From the NCBI RefSeq assembly GCF_026625705.1, contig NZ_CP113059.1, forward strand, positions 3,534,001 through 3,598,000: a stretch of 64,000 bases of DNA, read 5' to 3'. This document shows, piece after piece, positions 24,479 to 34,029 of this stretch. How positions within the stretch are numbered: the first letter of the stretch is position 1; each line of letters starts with the position of its first letter. Under the pieces are notes generated by a model. That model saw only the letters and a list, made by a program, of their open reading frames with translations. It was not told the DNA's origin and searched no databases. Origin of the DNA: Pedobacter sp. SL55 (GTDB lineage Bacteria > Bacteroidota > Bacteroidia > Sphingobacteriales > Sphingobacteriaceae). The position numbers and the translations under genes are program-made.

Positions 24479-25555
24479 CTATTTAATAACCGAGTTTAGC
24501 CACCACTCAATCGTGTTTAGCACCTCTGGGCTTACTCCAGTTTTTAGCTTGGCGTATTCATCGGTCTTACAGGTCTCGCATTTTTGTAGCAAATGATTTA
24601 CGTTTGGTAATAATTTAGTAACCACTTTTTTGTTACCACCCGCAGCAATGTAATTACGCCAATTAGCTAAATTTTCCTGGCCAGCTACCATCAAATCTTT
24701 ATCGCCGTTAATGGCCAAAACAGGTACTTTAATTTGCTTCATTACCTCTTGTGCATTGTATTTGATAAAATACCTATACCATTTGCCAACCGCATGGTTA
24801 ACATAGCTGTAGATTGGAAAACGAAAATGATCCCATTTTACGCCAGAAAGCTTAAACAACGAGTCGTCTACCTTTTTCCATTGGTTATAGGTTTGGTCTA
24901 ATTGCTGACGCATATTAGCAGAATCTGCATATTTTAATGCAGTTTCGAACATTAACCTATTAATTTGGTTAGATCTATTTTTATCTGTTTGCGAAAGCTG
25001 CGAATGATTTACCAGGTCTTCGTTTTGTTTAATTAAAGAAGCAAAACCGTTACTAGCCAAGCCTGCTAAACTGATGATAAACTTAACGTCTACAGACTTA
25101 GCCGCCGCAATTGCACTTGCAGCACCACCTTCGCTGTGGCCAATTAAACCTATTTTATTTTTATCAATGTTGGCTTGTGCTTTTAAAAATCTAACGGCAG
25201 CCAAAGCATCATTAGCGAAATCTTCGGTTGTTGCGTACTGATATTTACCTGTAGATTTACCCACACCCCTATCATCCACCAATAAAACGGCATAACCTTT
25301 ACTGGCTAAAAAAGTGGCTATCTGTTTAAAAAATGGATAGCCAGCCATTGTTCCGTTTCTATCTTGCGGATTAGTACCCGATACCATAACCATGGCCGGC
25401 ACTTTACTCTTTTGATTTGGCAGATACAATGAAGCTCCTATGTGTAAACTATCGTTCTTGATCACGATGGTGCTATCTACTTTAAAAGGTGCCTGCGCAA
25501 AAGCATAAACACTTGTAAAAATTAAACCTAAAACCAAAGATAAAAGCTTATTCAT
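24479..25555 (-). CDS. Secreted alpha/beta hydrolase
   Basis: 358 residues, signal peptide (about 1-21, ending AFAQ), then an alpha/beta-hydrolase domain. The oxyanion region SGTNPQDRNGT, the nucleophile elbow GHSEGG (Ser141), AINGDKD with the acidic residue and NVNHLLQ with the histidine complete the triad. It resembles the Bacteroidota dienelactone-hydrolase-like/X-Pro peptidase-like esterases that carry a long lid between the nucleophile and the acid. Its start overlaps the TlpA-like gene by 8 bp, so it is the last gene of a FecR-SusC-SusD-TlpA operon. Substrate unknown. Confidence 0.85.
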   Translation of the reverse strand: MNKLLSLVLGLIFTSVYAFAQAPFKVDSTIVIKNDSLHIGASLYLPNQKSKVPAMVMVSGTNPQDRNGTMAGYPFFKQIATFLASKGYAVLLVDDRGVGKSTGKYQYATTEDFANDALAAVRFLKAQANIDKNKIGLIGHSEGGAASAIAAAKSVDVKFIISLAGLASNGFASLIKQNEDLVNHSQLSQTDKNRSNQINRLMFETALKYADSANMRQQLDQTYNQWKKVDDSLFKLSGVKWDHFRFPIYSYVNHAVGKWYRYFIKYNAQEVMKQIKVPVLAINGDKDLMVAGQENLANWRNYIAAGGNKKVVTKLLPNVNHLLQKCETCKTDEYAKLKTGVSPEVLNTIEWWLNSVIK

Positions 25556-27476
25556 TGCTTCCCTCCTTCGCCAATTCTATCATCATGCTAATTTCATCAA
25601 CCAATTCTGATGGGCTGCCCATGTAACCTACTTCAGAAAAGCGTAATAAGCCATTTTTATCTAGTACCATTTTATGAGGAATTGCACTTACGCCATAGCT
25701 CTTAGAAAATTTAGCATCAGCATCAAAAAGCACATTAAAATCGAAATTATGCTCTTTTAAATAATTAGTGACATAGGCTTCGTAGTCCTTCATTTTTTCT
25801 TGCGTATCTACAAAATAGAAAACCACATCTTTATCATCTTTATACTTCTGAACAGCCATGTTCATACCTGGGAAAGCTGCTTTACAAGGAGCACACCACG
25901 ATGCCCAAAAATCAAAAACAACTACTTTACCTTTTAAATCGTTTAGGGATATCATTTTTCCGTTTCGGTTGCTCTTTACTTTAAAGTCTGGAACCGTCTG
26001 CTTAATCATTGATTTTTTAACTTTTGCTGCAAGTTCTGCATCAAGTTTTACATCTTTTAAAGTAGCCAAATAAGCTTGATAGCCTTGTTCTGATTTGTTG
26101 CGGGCTACATAGCTTTTCTTCAATAGATCTAACATTACCGGACTTACCTGGTTTTTTCGCATACTACTTTCCAGTACCTTTTGCAACTCATCGGTTTTAC
26201 CTAGTTTGTCTAATAAAACAGCTTGTAGCTCATTAAGTGTTGCTTTTTCAAACTGATATTTCTGTTGACACGAAGTGGCTAAATTCAATGCCGTTTCGCT
26301 TTTACCTAAATGCATTAAAATATCTGCATAGGTAGGCATATTATCGAAGTAAACGTTCATGAAACCCTCGGGCTTTTCGTCGTTAAACTGAAAAAATCGA
26401 TCGGCAATTGGACGAGCATAAGTGTATGCCTCTGTAGCATTAAGTGTTTTTAAAGACACGTAAGGCACTTGTACACATTTATAAAATATAGTAGAAAGGC
26501 TTTTAAACGGAGCTTTTGCTACATACTTTTTAAAAGTTGCAGTATCTTTTTCTACCGAAGCCACAATTATAATACTGCTATACAGTCTGGCATAATCTAT
26601 CCTGTTCTTTTCATCAAATGCCCTATCTGCTTTTTCTGCCGGAAAGCGTTCAAAAAAATCGATGTTTAATGGCATCACTTTTTTATAGTCACGTTCTGCG
26701 CTCATGGCTTTAAATGCAGCTAACTTTTCGGGATTTTTCTTTTTGATAGCTGGCGAATCGATATTGGCAATTACTTTAGCTACAGAATCGGCAGCAGCTT
26801 TGTTGTTTAACACCTCCGCATATATTTTCTTGATGTTTACCAGATCGCTTTCTTTAGGGTCTTCCAGGTTTTTTAAGTAGAAAATATCTTTTTCTGCTTG
26901 TTTTTTTGCTTTATCTGCATCTACATTTTTAAGTACCCTTAACCATGGGTAAACAATATTTCTTTTAGACGAAGGATGTTGCCTCACTTCTTGTTGCATC
27001 CAGTATACCACCACATCGTCGCCAATCATTTGTTTATTAGTAGTATAGTCTGTGGAAAACTCTGGTACGGTACCATTTCTTAAAAACGCCCACCCTGCAT
27101 ATCCGCCAGCCACATTTTTACCATTTTCGTCTGTAAGTATCCAACCGTAAGCATTACCAATATCGGTTTTTTTACCACTTTTAAATTTAAAAGCCACTAA
27201 AGCAGCATCAGCTGGTAATAGGTAATCGGCAGTCCATAAACTATCTTGTTTTATCAACTTAATTTCGTCTTTTTTCCATTGGTAATTACGAAACTGATAA
27301 ACTTCTGCACTCACGTTTTTCTCATTCTTTAACAAAGTTTTTGCTGGGTTGTAGGCAACTTTTACGGTAGTTCCGGGCACAGCGGCCTTTGGTGTTAAAG
27401 AAAAAACTTCTTGCGCTCGGCTGGTATGTATTGCAAGTACCGAAATGGCACTTGCAATAAGGATACTTATTTTCAT
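25548..27476 (-). CDS. Large TlpA-like thioredoxin-fold protein
   Basis: 642 residues, signal peptide (about 1-21), a beta-rich N-terminal domain (about 25-140), a long helical repeat-like middle, and a C-terminal AhpC/TlpA thioredoxin domain from about residue 505, with the redox motif WASWCAPCKAAFPG. Such proteins follow SusD genes in many Sphingobacteriaceae operons and are periplasmic thiol-disulfide reductases. Their link to the imported nutrient is not understood. Confidence 0.9.
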   Translation of the reverse strand: MKISILIASAISVLAIHTSRAQEVFSLTPKAAVPGTTVKVAYNPAKTLLKNEKNVSAEVYQFRNYQWKKDEIKLIKQDSLWTADYLLPADAALVAFKFKSGKKTDIGNAYGWILTDENGKNVAGGYAGWAFLRNGTVPEFSTDYTTNKQMIGDDVVVYWMQQEVRQHPSSKRNIVYPWLRVLKNVDADKAKKQAEKDIFYLKNLEDPKESDLVNIKKIYAEVLNNKAAADSVAKVIANIDSPAIKKKNPEKLAAFKAMSAERDYKKVMPLNIDFFERFPAEKADRAFDEKNRIDYARLYSSIIIVASVEKDTATFKKYVAKAPFKSLSTIFYKCVQVPYVSLKTLNATEAYTYARPIADRFFQFNDEKPEGFMNVYFDNMPTYADILMHLGKSETALNLATSCQQKYQFEKATLNELQAVLLDKLGKTDELQKVLESSMRKNQVSPVMLDLLKKSYVARNKSEQGYQAYLATLKDVKLDAELAAKVKKSMIKQTVPDFKVKSNRNGKMISLNDLKGKVVVFDFWASWCAPCKAAFPGMNMAVQKYKDDKDVVFYFVDTQEKMKDYEAYVTNYLKEHNFDFNVLFDADAKFSKSYGVSAIPHKMVLDKNGLLRFSEVGYMGSPSELVDEISMMIELAKEGSNE

Positions 27477-27490
27477 TTGTGTGTGTTATT

Positions 27491-28885
27491 TTAAGGATTT
27501 GGTTCTAACTCTGGGTTAAGGTTAATTAACGATTGCGCAATAGGAAACACATAACGATTGCTATTTGGTGCTAAAGTATAAGTAGTACCATTAAAAACTC
27601 TGGTATATGTTTTTTGAAAAGCAGGTTCATTTTTTAAGCGGCGCATATCCCACCAACGCAACATTCTACCAAAAAACTCTCTACGTCTTTCTTCAATTAC
27701 CTTAGCAAGTGCATCTGCTGGCGAAGAGGCCGTCATAGGCACATAGTCTGCCGCCTTGAAACGTTTTTCACGCAGGCGATTTACCCATAACATGGCATTG
27801 GTAGCATCATTGTTTCTAGCATAATACTCTGCTTTAATCAGCATCATTTCTGGTACAGATGGGCCAACATTTCTGGTTTCGCCAACAAAGCGCTCTTTGT
27901 AGAAAAACCTACCCGTATAGCTAGTTGCAATGGTTGTGCCTGGCACAGTAAATAATTGATAACGTTGATCTGTGGTGCCCAACAAAGTCAACAGCTCATC
28001 ACTTAACTTAAACGCTGTACCCTGATAAGCCATAGTACCACCGTTGGTAATTTTAGATAAAATAACCTCTGGGTCGGCAATGCGGCGTGGGTAGTTGGTA
28101 GAAGTTGGTGTGTAAACGGCCAAATCATTCAATGTACTTCTTAACGAAAGTGCTAAATCTGCATATCTATTTGCCTCGGCATAGTTATTCATGTACAAGT
28201 AGCAACGAGCCACCTCGGAATAAGCCGATGCCTTACTTGGCAATGTATTGTACGCTTGTGTATTAGGCAGCGCAGGAATAGCCGAAGTTAAATCATCAAT
28301 AACCTGATTATAAATTTGTTGTACAGATGCACGTTTTAAACTTTGACTTACAGTTTGGGTGGTAAGTAAAGGCAAGCCTAAATCTGTACTTGCTGTTGTT
28401 GCATTGTAAGGTTTAGCATAAGCATTTACCAAAGTTAAGTAAGCATCTGCACGGTGCACTTTTGCTTCGGCTATTAAAGCTTCTTTTTCTTGTGCTGTAC
28501 CATCGCTGGCTGGCAGTTCGTTAATAATGGTGTTGCAGTTTAATATTACCGCATAAGAAGCGTTCCAATTCAAATCGTTCTCATTAGTACCACCAGCCAC
28601 ATAAAATACGGGCTGCCAAGTGTAACTGGCTACATAATAGTAGTAAAACGAGCTCCCAGATAAAGATGCTACTTGTGTGGCATCGGTAATGTTGATATCA
28701 TCTGAAGCGAAATCGAATAAATTTGGGTTGGTTTCGAAACCAGACGTATTGTTAAGTAAATAACGGTAATTAATGGTTTGATTAGGCACCAAATTACCCT
28801 GTGTTTTGATATCTACAAATTTTTGGCAACCTGCAAAGACCAATGCAGCTGCTGTAAAAACGATAGCTTTATAATTGATTTTCAT
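27491..28885 (-). CDS. SusD/RagB family nutrient-binding lipoprotein
   Basis: 464 residues with a lipobox-like FAGCQK giving Cys19 as the probable lipidation site. An N-terminal SusD-like region with TPR-type helices follows, and the C-terminal WWDMRR and RYVFPI blocks are typical. It pairs with the SusC gene 5 bp upstream to form the outer-membrane lid and channel complex. No polysaccharide-degrading enzyme lies nearby, so the ligand may be a peptide or small molecule rather than a glycan (inference). Confidence 0.93.
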   Translation of the reverse strand: MKINYKAIVFTAAALVFAGCQKFVDIKTQGNLVPNQTINYRYLLNNTSGFETNPNLFDFASDDINITDATQVASLSGSSFYYYYVASYTWQPVFYVAGGTNENDLNWNASYAVILNCNTIINELPASDGTAQEKEALIAEAKVHRADAYLTLVNAYAKPYNATTASTDLGLPLLTTQTVSQSLKRASVQQIYNQVIDDLTSAIPALPNTQAYNTLPSKASAYSEVARCYLYMNNYAEANRYADLALSLRSTLNDLAVYTPTSTNYPRRIADPEVILSKITNGGTMAYQGTAFKLSDELLTLLGTTDQRYQLFTVPGTTIATSYTGRFFYKERFVGETRNVGPSVPEMMLIKAEYYARNNDATNAMLWVNRLREKRFKAADYVPMTASSPADALAKVIEERRREFFGRMLRWWDMRRLKNEPAFQKTYTRVFNGTTYTLAPNSNRYVFPIAQSLINLNPELEPNP

Positions 28886-28890
28886 GATCT

Positions 28891-31800
28891 TTAAAAATTT
28901 AGGTTAAGAGAAAAATTATACGAAACAGTTGCTGGCAAACCAAGTGTAGTGCTCGAAAGATTTGGCAACACATCTGGATCTAAGCCTTCTTTGTTCGCTG
29001 TCCAAATTAGGCCTAGGTTACGCACATTAAATGCAAAAGTTGCGCCCTTAATTTTGCTAGTTATTTTCTCTGTAGGAATTTTGTAACTTAAAGAAAGTTC
29101 TCTTAGGCGCACATAATCTCCTTTTAGCACGTTAACATCTGATTGTTGGTAGCGCAATAAACTTGTAGCGGCAAAAGTTCCGGCCATTCCTGGTACATTG
29201 GTGGTAGCCTCGTCTCCCGCTTTTTGCCATCTTTTAGCAACATCTTCATGCAAATCGTAACGTACACCTAACCTAGAGCTAGAATAGCTACTTACTGTTG
29301 GTTTTAAGAATACACTACCAAATTGATAGCTTGCCACCGCCATTAGCGTAAAATCTTTGTACCTTAGACTTTGTACAAAACTTCCGAAATGGCTAGGTGT
29401 ACTTCTGCCTACATATTTTAGTGCTGCTACGTTGGTTACATTTTGGTTAGCACTCAGTTTATTCCCTTTCTCATCGTAAACCAAAGTTAAACCCGCCGCA
29501 TCTAAGCCTGCGTTACGATACACAAAAACCTTATCACTAGGATATCCAGCTAACAAAGAGCCGTAAACCGGATTAGCATAGAAACTTGATGAAGGAATAA
29601 ACCGTGTATCATCAATGTTATTGGTATTATAAGCGTAGTTTACTCTCGAGGTAACCTCCCAATCTTTATTGGTTAGCAATACTGCATTTAAAGCGGCATC
29701 AACCCCTTTGCCTGTCATTGTGGTTGAGTTTCTGCTAAGGTTAGTTACACCATAAGTTCCGTTGATAGGAAATTCGTATACCAAATCTTTCCCATTTTTA
29801 CGATACACATCTACCGAACCAGATAACCTGTTATTTAAAAAACCGAAATCTAAAGCTAGGTTGCTTACATAGGTTTTCTCCCATCTTAATTCTGGATTTG
29901 CCGGTGCAATAATACTTGCACTTGGCAAACCAGTAACCAAATCAGCAGGACTTACCGAAATCCATGTAAATGGATACATGGTGGTAGAAATATTCCCATT
30001 AACACCATAAGTAGCACGTAAACTTAAGTTTGATACCCAACTTACATTTTTAAGGAAGGTTTCTTTATGTGCATCCCATTTAGCACCAAACGAGTATAAA
30101 GGCGTTGCTCGGTAACTACGGTCTAAACCAAAGTTGTTATAATCATCGTATCTTACACTTGCAGATAAAGTATATTTTGTTTTGTAAGTATAGGCGGCAT
30201 TGCTGTAATAAGATAAAAACCTACGTTTTTTGTCTTGCAATGTTGGGTAAGAACCACTTAAAGAAGAGCTATATCCTGCAATTGTAGCATAAGGAGTATT
30301 AAAATCTACTGGTCTAGAAAGGCCTGTACCCATGTTGTAGCCGTATAGCGTTCCTGTGGTTTGGCCTGCATTGGTTTCCCTAATTTCGCTACCCGCAATA
30401 GCCGTTAGCTGATGGTCTTTACCAAACGTACGATCGTAATTTAATTGCCCTCTAACGGTATAATTGTTGGCCGTAGTGTTTTGTGAATTTAATATACCTG
30501 CACCCTTTGGCAAGCCTAAGCTATTTGTTGCATTACCAGTTGTAGGAACTGGCGTATAACCGTTTACAAAATCACGATAGTAAAAGCTTTTTTCGTTGTA
30601 AAACCTGCGGGCATTGCTAAAACCAAATTCGTTGGCGTAATAGGCATTAGCGGTTAAGCCTTTAAAAACAGGTACACTTAAATTAACGTTAACACTATAA
30701 TTGTTATCCTTTTGTGTATTATCTGCATTTTCAATCTCATCTATAGCATTATAGCCCCAGTTTAAAAATCCTTTCGGATATAATGTGTTTACCCAACCTT
30801 CGTAATATTTTCTAGAATAAGAAACCCTATTCCCATTATCATCAACCAGTTGGTTATAAGGCATAAATGTAGTTGCAGCAGGACTATACAAACTATTTAA
30901 ACTGGTACCATTATTTTGATATTTCAAAAAAGCTCCTTTAACATTTGTGGATAGCGTTGCTACTTTGAATAACTTGAAAGTATTGTTTAGCGTAACGGTT
31001 AGCCTTTTACCATTGTTGCCTATAGCGTAAGGGTTCTCTTCTGCGTAAGAAGCCGAATAAAAATAATTTGAATAATTGTTACCACCACTTACCGAAAAAT
31101 TATAAGTCTGGTTGTTAGATGGACGTAACAAGTAATCTTCTACCTGTCCTCGGCTATCTATGGCTGCATAACGTGCAATGGCCGCATCATAATCGCTTTG
31201 TGTAATAGTGCCTGCCCTTAGCTTAAACGTTAAATCTGTTACCGCGGCAACGGGCTGCCCTAAAGCGGTAGTATTGCTTGGTGCAATAACCAAATTTTTA
31301 TTCACTAATTCTTGCTCAAATGCGATGGTTTGTGCAGCGCTCATGATAGGCAATTCGCTTAAATTTGGATGATTTGAAACCCCTGCATTTATAGAAAAAT
31401 TAATTGATGGAGCCTGATTGTTTTTACCTCTTTTAGTGGTAATTACCATTACACCATTGGCAGCTCTTACACCCCATATAGAAGCTGCCGCAGCGTCTTT
31501 CAAGAAAGTCACATTTTCAACATCGTCTGGGTTGATGGTAGATATATCGTTTTCGGAAATAGCTCCATCAATAACCACCAACGGGAAGCTTTCTCCTCGT
31601 AAAGAGCTTCTACCACGGATAGCCATATTATAATCACTTGATCCTCTGCTTCGTGTACCGCTATTGATGCTCGTCATCGTGTTGCCATAAACAAAACTGT
31701 TATCGCCAGAATTTAAGGTTATCTTAACCCCTGGTATCATAGTTTCCAAACGGTAAAGCAAATTAGGAACTGGCACTTTTTCTATCTCTTTTGCGGTAAC

Positions 31801-32472
31801 CACTGTTGCCGCTCCGGTAGCTCTTTCTTTCGATATTTTTTGGTAACCTGTAGCCACCACATTTACTTCCTCTAATTGGTTTAAAGCTGGTTTTAACACA
31901 AACCTTAAACTCTTGGTATTGGCATTTATTTTTTGAGATGCTGGTTCGTAGCCAATGTAAAACACGCTTGCTTCGGTAGCACTTGGTGTTACAAACATCG
32001 AGAAATCGCCGGTTGAATTGGTAATGTAGGTTTGGTTAGACGAATTGGTTTTTACCGTTGCGCCAGGCATTGGGTTACCACTTTCATCTACCACTTTACC
32101 GGTAATGTAAGTCTCGTTGGTTTTGCTGGCACCTGGTTCAATGGTAATAGAAACATTGGTTTTGTTGGTATCTCTAGTTACGATGGTGTAATTGCCTTCG
32201 CTAACATATAAAAACAGTAAGTTATTTTGATAAAGTGCATTTTTTAACGCCTCTTCTAGATTTCGGGCATTAGTAAAATCACTTTTTAGTACAGTTTTAC
32301 CTTGTACAATGCTATGTTCGTAAGCAAATTTAGCATTATACTTTTTGGCAATTTGTTCTAATGCATCAGCTACTGGTATTCTAGTTTGTTGTGCCAAGGC
32401 ACTCACAAAAATAGAAACACACATCAGCAAAAGCACAGCCCCTTTTTTAAGGGTACGTGATAGTTGTTTCAT
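28891..32472 (-). CDS. SusC/RagA family TonB-linked outer-membrane receptor with STN domain
   Basis: 1193 residues. A signal peptide (about 1-28) is followed by an STN domain (about 30-95), a carboxypeptidase-D-like regulatory domain (about 125-200, starting ITGKVVDESGNPMPGATV), a plug with EVNVVATGYQ, and a large barrel ending in SYNFSLNLNF. The STN domain means the receptor signals to an anti-sigma factor, here the FecR encoded 43 bp upstream. It transports its ligand with TonB energy together with the adjacent SusD. Confidence 0.95.
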   Translation of the reverse strand: MKQLSRTLKKGAVLLLMCVSIFVSALAQQTRIPVADALEQIAKKYNAKFAYEHSIVQGKTVLKSDFTNARNLEEALKNALYQNNLLFLYVSEGNYTIVTRDTNKTNVSITIEPGASKTNETYITGKVVDESGNPMPGATVKTNSSNQTYITNSTGDFSMFVTPSATEASVFYIGYEPASQKINANTKSLRFVLKPALNQLEEVNVVATGYQKISKERATGAATVVTAKEIEKVPVPNLLYRLETMIPGVKITLNSGDNSFVYGNTMTSINSGTRSRGSSDYNMAIRGRSSLRGESFPLVVIDGAISENDISTINPDDVENVTFLKDAAAASIWGVRAANGVMVITTKRGKNNQAPSINFSINAGVSNHPNLSELPIMSAAQTIAFEQELVNKNLVIAPSNTTALGQPVAAVTDLTFKLRAGTITQSDYDAAIARYAAIDSRGQVEDYLLRPSNNQTYNFSVSGGNNYSNYFYSASYAEENPYAIGNNGKRLTVTLNNTFKLFKVATLSTNVKGAFLKYQNNGTSLNSLYSPAATTFMPYNQLVDDNGNRVSYSRKYYEGWVNTLYPKGFLNWGYNAIDEIENADNTQKDNNYSVNVNLSVPVFKGLTANAYYANEFGFSNARRFYNEKSFYYRDFVNGYTPVPTTGNATNSLGLPKGAGILNSQNTTANNYTVRGQLNYDRTFGKDHQLTAIAGSEIRETNAGQTTGTLYGYNMGTGLSRPVDFNTPYATIAGYSSSLSGSYPTLQDKKRRFLSYYSNAAYTYKTKYTLSASVRYDDYNNFGLDRSYRATPLYSFGAKWDAHKETFLKNVSWVSNLSLRATYGVNGNISTTMYPFTWISVSPADLVTGLPSASIIAPANPELRWEKTYVSNLALDFGFLNNRLSGSVDVYRKNGKDLVYEFPINGTYGVTNLSRNSTTMTGKGVDAALNAVLLTNKDWEVTSRVNYAYNTNNIDDTRFIPSSSFYANPVYGSLLAGYPSDKVFVYRNAGLDAAGLTLVYDEKGNKLSANQNVTNVAALKYVGRSTPSHFGSFVQSLRYKDFTLMAVASYQFGSVFLKPTVSSYSSSRLGVRYDLHEDVAKRWQKAGDEATTNVPGMAGTFAATSLLRYQQSDVNVLKGDYVRLRELSLSYKIPTEKITSKIKGATFAFNVRNLGLIWTANKEGLDPDVLPNLSSTTLGLPATVSYNFSLNLNF

Positions 32473-32515
32473 GAAGTTGTTTAGGTTAGTTTGGGGTTAG
32501 TTAATTATTGGTTGC

Positions 32516-33535
32516 TCATCGTTTTTCGAGGTAAATATTTTTTCCTTCTTGTTTTACGTTTACGTTTAAAATATTTTTAAGTACAAAGAGCATCGTTTCT
32601 TTACTATCGGTAGCAATAGTTCCGTCTATTCGTTTATTTGCCATAGCCGTATCTGGAAGTATTACCTTATAGCCATACAAATTCTCAAATTCGGCAATCA
32701 CATCGGCTATGCGGGTTTGTGTCATCAAGATCTTATGGCTGGTCCACGATAGCTGTGGCGCAAAACTTTTTGGTTGGTTTACCACGAACCTATCATTAGT
32801 GCCTAGCCTGGCCAAATCACCAGGTTTCAATATTTTTTCTTGGCCGCTGCCAATTGCTTTTACACTTACCTTACCGTTAACCAAGGTTACCTGATGCATA
32901 TTTGGCCTTGCTTTTAGGTTAAAGATGGTTCCTAAAACCTCAACCCTTAATTTATTACTCTCGGCAATAAAACGCTCGCCTCTTTTAACATTTGCTGTAT
33001 TTTGATTAAGGTGTTTTACTTCAAAGTAGGCCTCGCCATCAACACTTACATAACGATTTGTATTCCAATTAAATGCCCTAGCATAGCTGATAGATGAATT
33101 GGCATTTAAGCGAACTTTTGAACCATCGGGCAGGGCTACCATTTTTTGCTCGCCATATTTGGTAGTAATGGTAACATTTGAAGAGAAATACCAACCACCA
33201 TAGGCAAAGAAAGCCAAGCAAGCGGCCACCCCACCCAACCAAAAGTTACGCAACTTAACCATTCTTGTTTTGCGTTTATTTTGTGTAATACTTGTTTCGA
33301 TAGTGTTCCATAAACTATCGGTTAAATCTATCGGAATGGCTACAGGAACCGCACTTAAAATAACGCCAAGTTGTATTTTTGCTTCGTCAAATTCTCTCTG
33401 TTTTTCGCTATGTTGCGCTAGCACACCATTCCAAAATTGTACATCGGCATCTCGCTGATATTTCACATAACGAATAAAATCGTTATCCTCAAGAAAATCT
33501 TCGATGGCATAATTAAGGTAATTTTTCACTTGCAT
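32516..33535 (-). CDS. FecR family anti-sigma factor (no adjacent sigma gene)
   Basis: A 339-residue protein from the preferred start MQVKNYLNYA (an in-frame ATG nine codons earlier is possible). A cytoplasmic N-terminal segment precedes a single membrane helix (about residues 100-118, FWLGGVAACLAFFAYGGWYF). The periplasmic FecR domain has ITTKYGEQKMVALPDGSKV and FEVKH, and a C-terminal DUF4974 domain ends IYLEKR. It would hold an ECF sigma factor until the STN receptor signals. Usually the sigma gene lies just upstream; here the next gene is sucC on the other strand, so its partner must be encoded elsewhere. Confidence 0.92.
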   Translation of the reverse strand: MQVKNYLNYAIEDFLEDNDFIRYVKYQRDADVQFWNGVLAQHSEKQREFDEAKIQLGVILSAVPVAIPIDLTDSLWNTIETSITQNKRKTRMVKLRNFWLGGVAACLAFFAYGGWYFSSNVTITTKYGEQKMVALPDGSKVRLNANSSISYARAFNWNTNRYVSVDGEAYFEVKHLNQNTANVKRGERFIAESNKLRVEVLGTIFNLKARPNMHQVTLVNGKVSVKAIGSGQEKILKPGDLARLGTNDRFVVNQPKSFAPQLSWTSHKILMTQTRIADVIAEFENLYGYKVILPDTAMANKRIDGTIATDSKETMLFVLKNILNVNVKQEGKNIYLEKR

Positions 33536-33911
33536 GCTTAGGCTATTTATTATACAAAACAACCGACGCTAAAAAATTACCCCATGAGATTAGATTTTTT
33601 TTAAAGAAAATTAAAAGCCCATTAAAATTGATGGGAGTTTTGGCTTGTAGTAAATATTTAAGAATACTTTAATAGCATTTATTAGGCGACCATTAAAGAT
33701 AACAAATTGAGATTTTAAAAACTTCTCCTAACATATTTAACACGTTAAAACTAGGCTTTTGAAATAACTTCATAAAATGATGCTACATTTCTATTAAACA
33801 CAAGGCTTCATTTTTGTACACTTTAAAGGTAACAACGAGTTAAAACGTTACATTCTTTTTTTAAACCTTTAGCGCACTATTGATTTCTTTACATTTAAAA
33901 TCATTTTACTA
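33536..33911. other. Intergenic region between divergent FecR and sucC genes
   Basis: No open frame, repeat or remnant of a sigma factor gene was recognised here. A weak CCCAT/ATGGG hairpin lies near 33617-33634. The region must contain the FecR-operon promoter, but no clear TAnnTTTG was identified on the - strand. Confidence 0.4.
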
Positions 33912-33942
33912 TTGGCATAAAGGTTTTGAAATTGTAGATTTG
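33912..33942 (+). promoter_or_regulatory. Probable sucC promoter
   Basis: TTG at 33912-33914 and TAGATTTG at 33935-33942 match the Bacteroidota -33/-7 pattern with a 20-bp spacer. The start codon follows 87 bp after the -7 box. Confidence 0.55.
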
Positions 33943-34029
33943 GGCAAATTTTTAATCAAATAAACCATAAGCTCATTCTATAACCCAGAATGAACTATTT
34001 GGCCGATAAAAGAAAAAAATCATAATCAA

